The translations under genes were made by a program, and so were the position numbers. Shown here in pieces: positions 62,625 through 64,000 of a stretch of DNA of 64,000 bases (position 1 is the stretch's first letter; each line of letters begins with the position of its first letter). The notes below the pieces were generated by a model, which was not told the origin of the DNA, made no database searches, and saw only the letters and a program-made list of their open reading frames with translations. Origin of the DNA: Halichondria panicea (lineage: Eukaryota; Porifera; Demospongiae; Suberitida; Halichondriidae); contig NC_087384.1 in assembly GCF_963675165.1 (NCBI RefSeq), positions 4,953,182-5,017,181 of the forward strand, in the 5' to 3' direction.

Positions 62625-63309
62625 GACACTGCACTATAGCTAGACTATTCCAATTCATAGTTTTTTTTTTATTATTATTATTATACAATGTGATCACAAG
62701 AAATTATTCCTCACTTCCCCATAGACATAGTAGTACAGTGTAGACATTTATTCTTTTAGCAAATAGAAACTTATCTTATAAAGACTGGTTTATTGTCACC
62801 CTTTGTGAGTGAATAAAATTATGTTCGAATCAGTTTATATCAACGTGCTCAGAGTGCATATACACACTGTGTGTGTATGTATTTTAAGGTGTTCACAACA
62901 TTAATTGATAATTCAGCGCTACAATTTGTATTAAACAATGTATATATTTACCGTAACTACATGAGCTCGTGTAGGCCACATCAATTTAATTAAGGAAGTC
63001 CATCCTTTTTGGGGCAGGATTTACCTATAAAGCAATATCCGCAGCAAAATAATTTGGTCCTCAAAAGTTGAAAAATTGGGCTTAAGGTATATTGCAATGT
63101 CTTTAGAAAGACTGGCACCAGCATTATAATGTACTATAATTATTATAGTCATATGAGACGCATGCAATAATCTGTGTTGTCACGAGACTCAATTCTGACT
63201 AAGATCTCAAGTACATGAATGAATTAAGACTCAATAAATTAAATCTTACAAAAATAAAAATGAAAACACAACAGAGATCGATCTAGTGACAGTTTTGTAC
63301 CTGAGAGAA
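62625..63309. other. Convergent spacer, myotubularin / RING gene
   Basis: AT-rich 685 bp between two stop codons, containing the possible myotubularin polyadenylation signal AATAAA at 62812-62817. No gene seen. Confidence 0.55.
62812..62817 (+). terminator. Possible polyadenylation signal of the myotubularin gene
   Basis: AATAAA about 190 bp after the stop codon in an AT-rich 3' region. Confidence 0.5.
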
Positions 63310-63795
63310 TCACACTTTAAATGCATGGACTACTCTAACAACGTACTGCCTACACACTGGACACTCTGCCAGCTGACGGCCACAGCGAACACAAGTGAGC
63401 ATGTGACCACAGTCTAATAGCACACAGTCCACGGGAGCGTCCATACACACCTTACATAGGAAATCACTCTCGGCATCTGGAAGGAGGAAATAAAGGAGGA
63501 AATGAAGCTGCCATGCTGGACACAATGAAAGGGATGGCAATACAATCTTGGTCACATGACACTACTTGTACACGTATACGAGCCACGTACGTGATTATGT
63601 ATCACATAATAGCTTGCAATTACAACATCCTAGGTAACGTAATTTAGCTACAGGCATGTGACACACATTCCATACATGTAATGCAACCTGTATACATGAT
63701 GTGCAAGTGTATACAATGTACAATGTACCTGTGCATGTATGTGAGAAGTATACACTCACCAGTATCTCCAGCCTCTGTAATCTTGGCCTCCATTT
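63310..63795 (-). CDS. RNF34/RFFL-like RING E3 ligase, C-terminal exons (partial)
   Basis: Two coding exons on the minus strand, 63760-63795 and 63310-63476, joined as DT^[11 protein letters not shown]. The C-terminal RING finger has [26 protein letters not shown] and ECPVCRQYV, ending [10 protein letters not shown]. The blocks [17 protein letters not shown] and RAVHVF-like ends are typical of the RNF34/RFFL (CARP) family, which carry an N-terminal FYVE-like finger and regulate caspases and endosomal receptor recycling (family knowledge). The upstream exons lie beyond 64000 or are not recognisable here, so the N-terminal finger cannot be confirmed. It converges with the myotubularin gene. Confidence 0.85.
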
Positions 63796-64000
63796 CTAGA
63801 GAGAAAAGAAGCACACAATAGTTCATTATGCACTACTGTACAATAACAATGGGCATTGAGGTTACTAGGATGCGTTTAACAACACACATCAGTACCACAT
63901 CAATACACATGATCGCTCATTGGCTTCTGAAAAGAACAATTCACATGCTAATCTAAATAGCTACAAGGCATATTAACATGTACAATGAATGAATATATCC

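Overview
This is eukaryotic nuclear DNA from an animal, most likely an early-branching one such as a demosponge. The evidence is many short spliceosomal introns with GT..AG ends, animal-type families (calpains, Qa syntaxins, an MTMR3/4-type myotubularin with a FYVE domain, a Death/TRAF protein, an RNF34/RFFL-type RING protein, IFT22), AT-rich introns packed with small DNA transposons, and long CA/TG microsatellites. The species itself is inferred, not shown. I rebuilt the genes by hand from exon homology, splice sites and reading phase; all nine complete models have coding lengths divisible by three.

Layout. 1-444: nothing recognised. 445-6768: tandem array of about eight ~0.73-kb units, interrupted by a 1,088-bp transposon with a 9-bp target duplication. 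6771-8781: 2-kb fold-back element. 8791-8961: three small hairpins. 9032-12631 (+): EF-hand/WD40 protein. 13319-18554 (-) and 18995-23602 (-): two tandem syntaxin genes. 23910-32461 (+) and 35407-43693 (+): two tandem 16-exon calpain genes, the first divergent from syntaxin B across 307 bp. 44268-46182 (-): IFT22/RABL5 small GTPase. 46649-49236 (+): kelch-repeat protein. 49884-52144 (-): VPS29. 52497-62624 (+): MTMR3/4-like phosphoinositide phosphatase, whose 2.9-kb intron 12 holds an antisense Death-RING-TRAF-MATH gene (59443-60901). 63310-63795 (-): 3' end of an RNF34/RFFL-like E3 ligase that leaves the window.

The genes alternate between convergent and divergent pairs with 0.3-0.7 kb between them, so promoters are probably shared or close together. 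Many products act in membrane traffic or endosomal phosphoinositide biology: two SNAREs, the retromer subunit VPS29, a 3-phosphatase with FYVE, the Rab-like IFT22 and an RNF34/RFFL-type ligase. Two Ca2+-dependent proteases and one Ca2+-binding EF-hand/WD40 protein sit among them. I see no shared operon-like logic beyond this clustering.

The least ordinary material is (a) the nested Death-RING-TRAF-MATH gene, (b) a family of tiny (44-71 bp) to ~1.1-kb TAGCCTCGA..TCGAGGCTA elements with 8-9-bp target duplications, (c) a 492-bp pure TG run 28 bp before a calpain splice acceptor, together with repeated CA tracts at other acceptors, and (d) the 0.73-kb array, whose minus strand keeps an open frame ending in splice-donor-like sequence in most copies.
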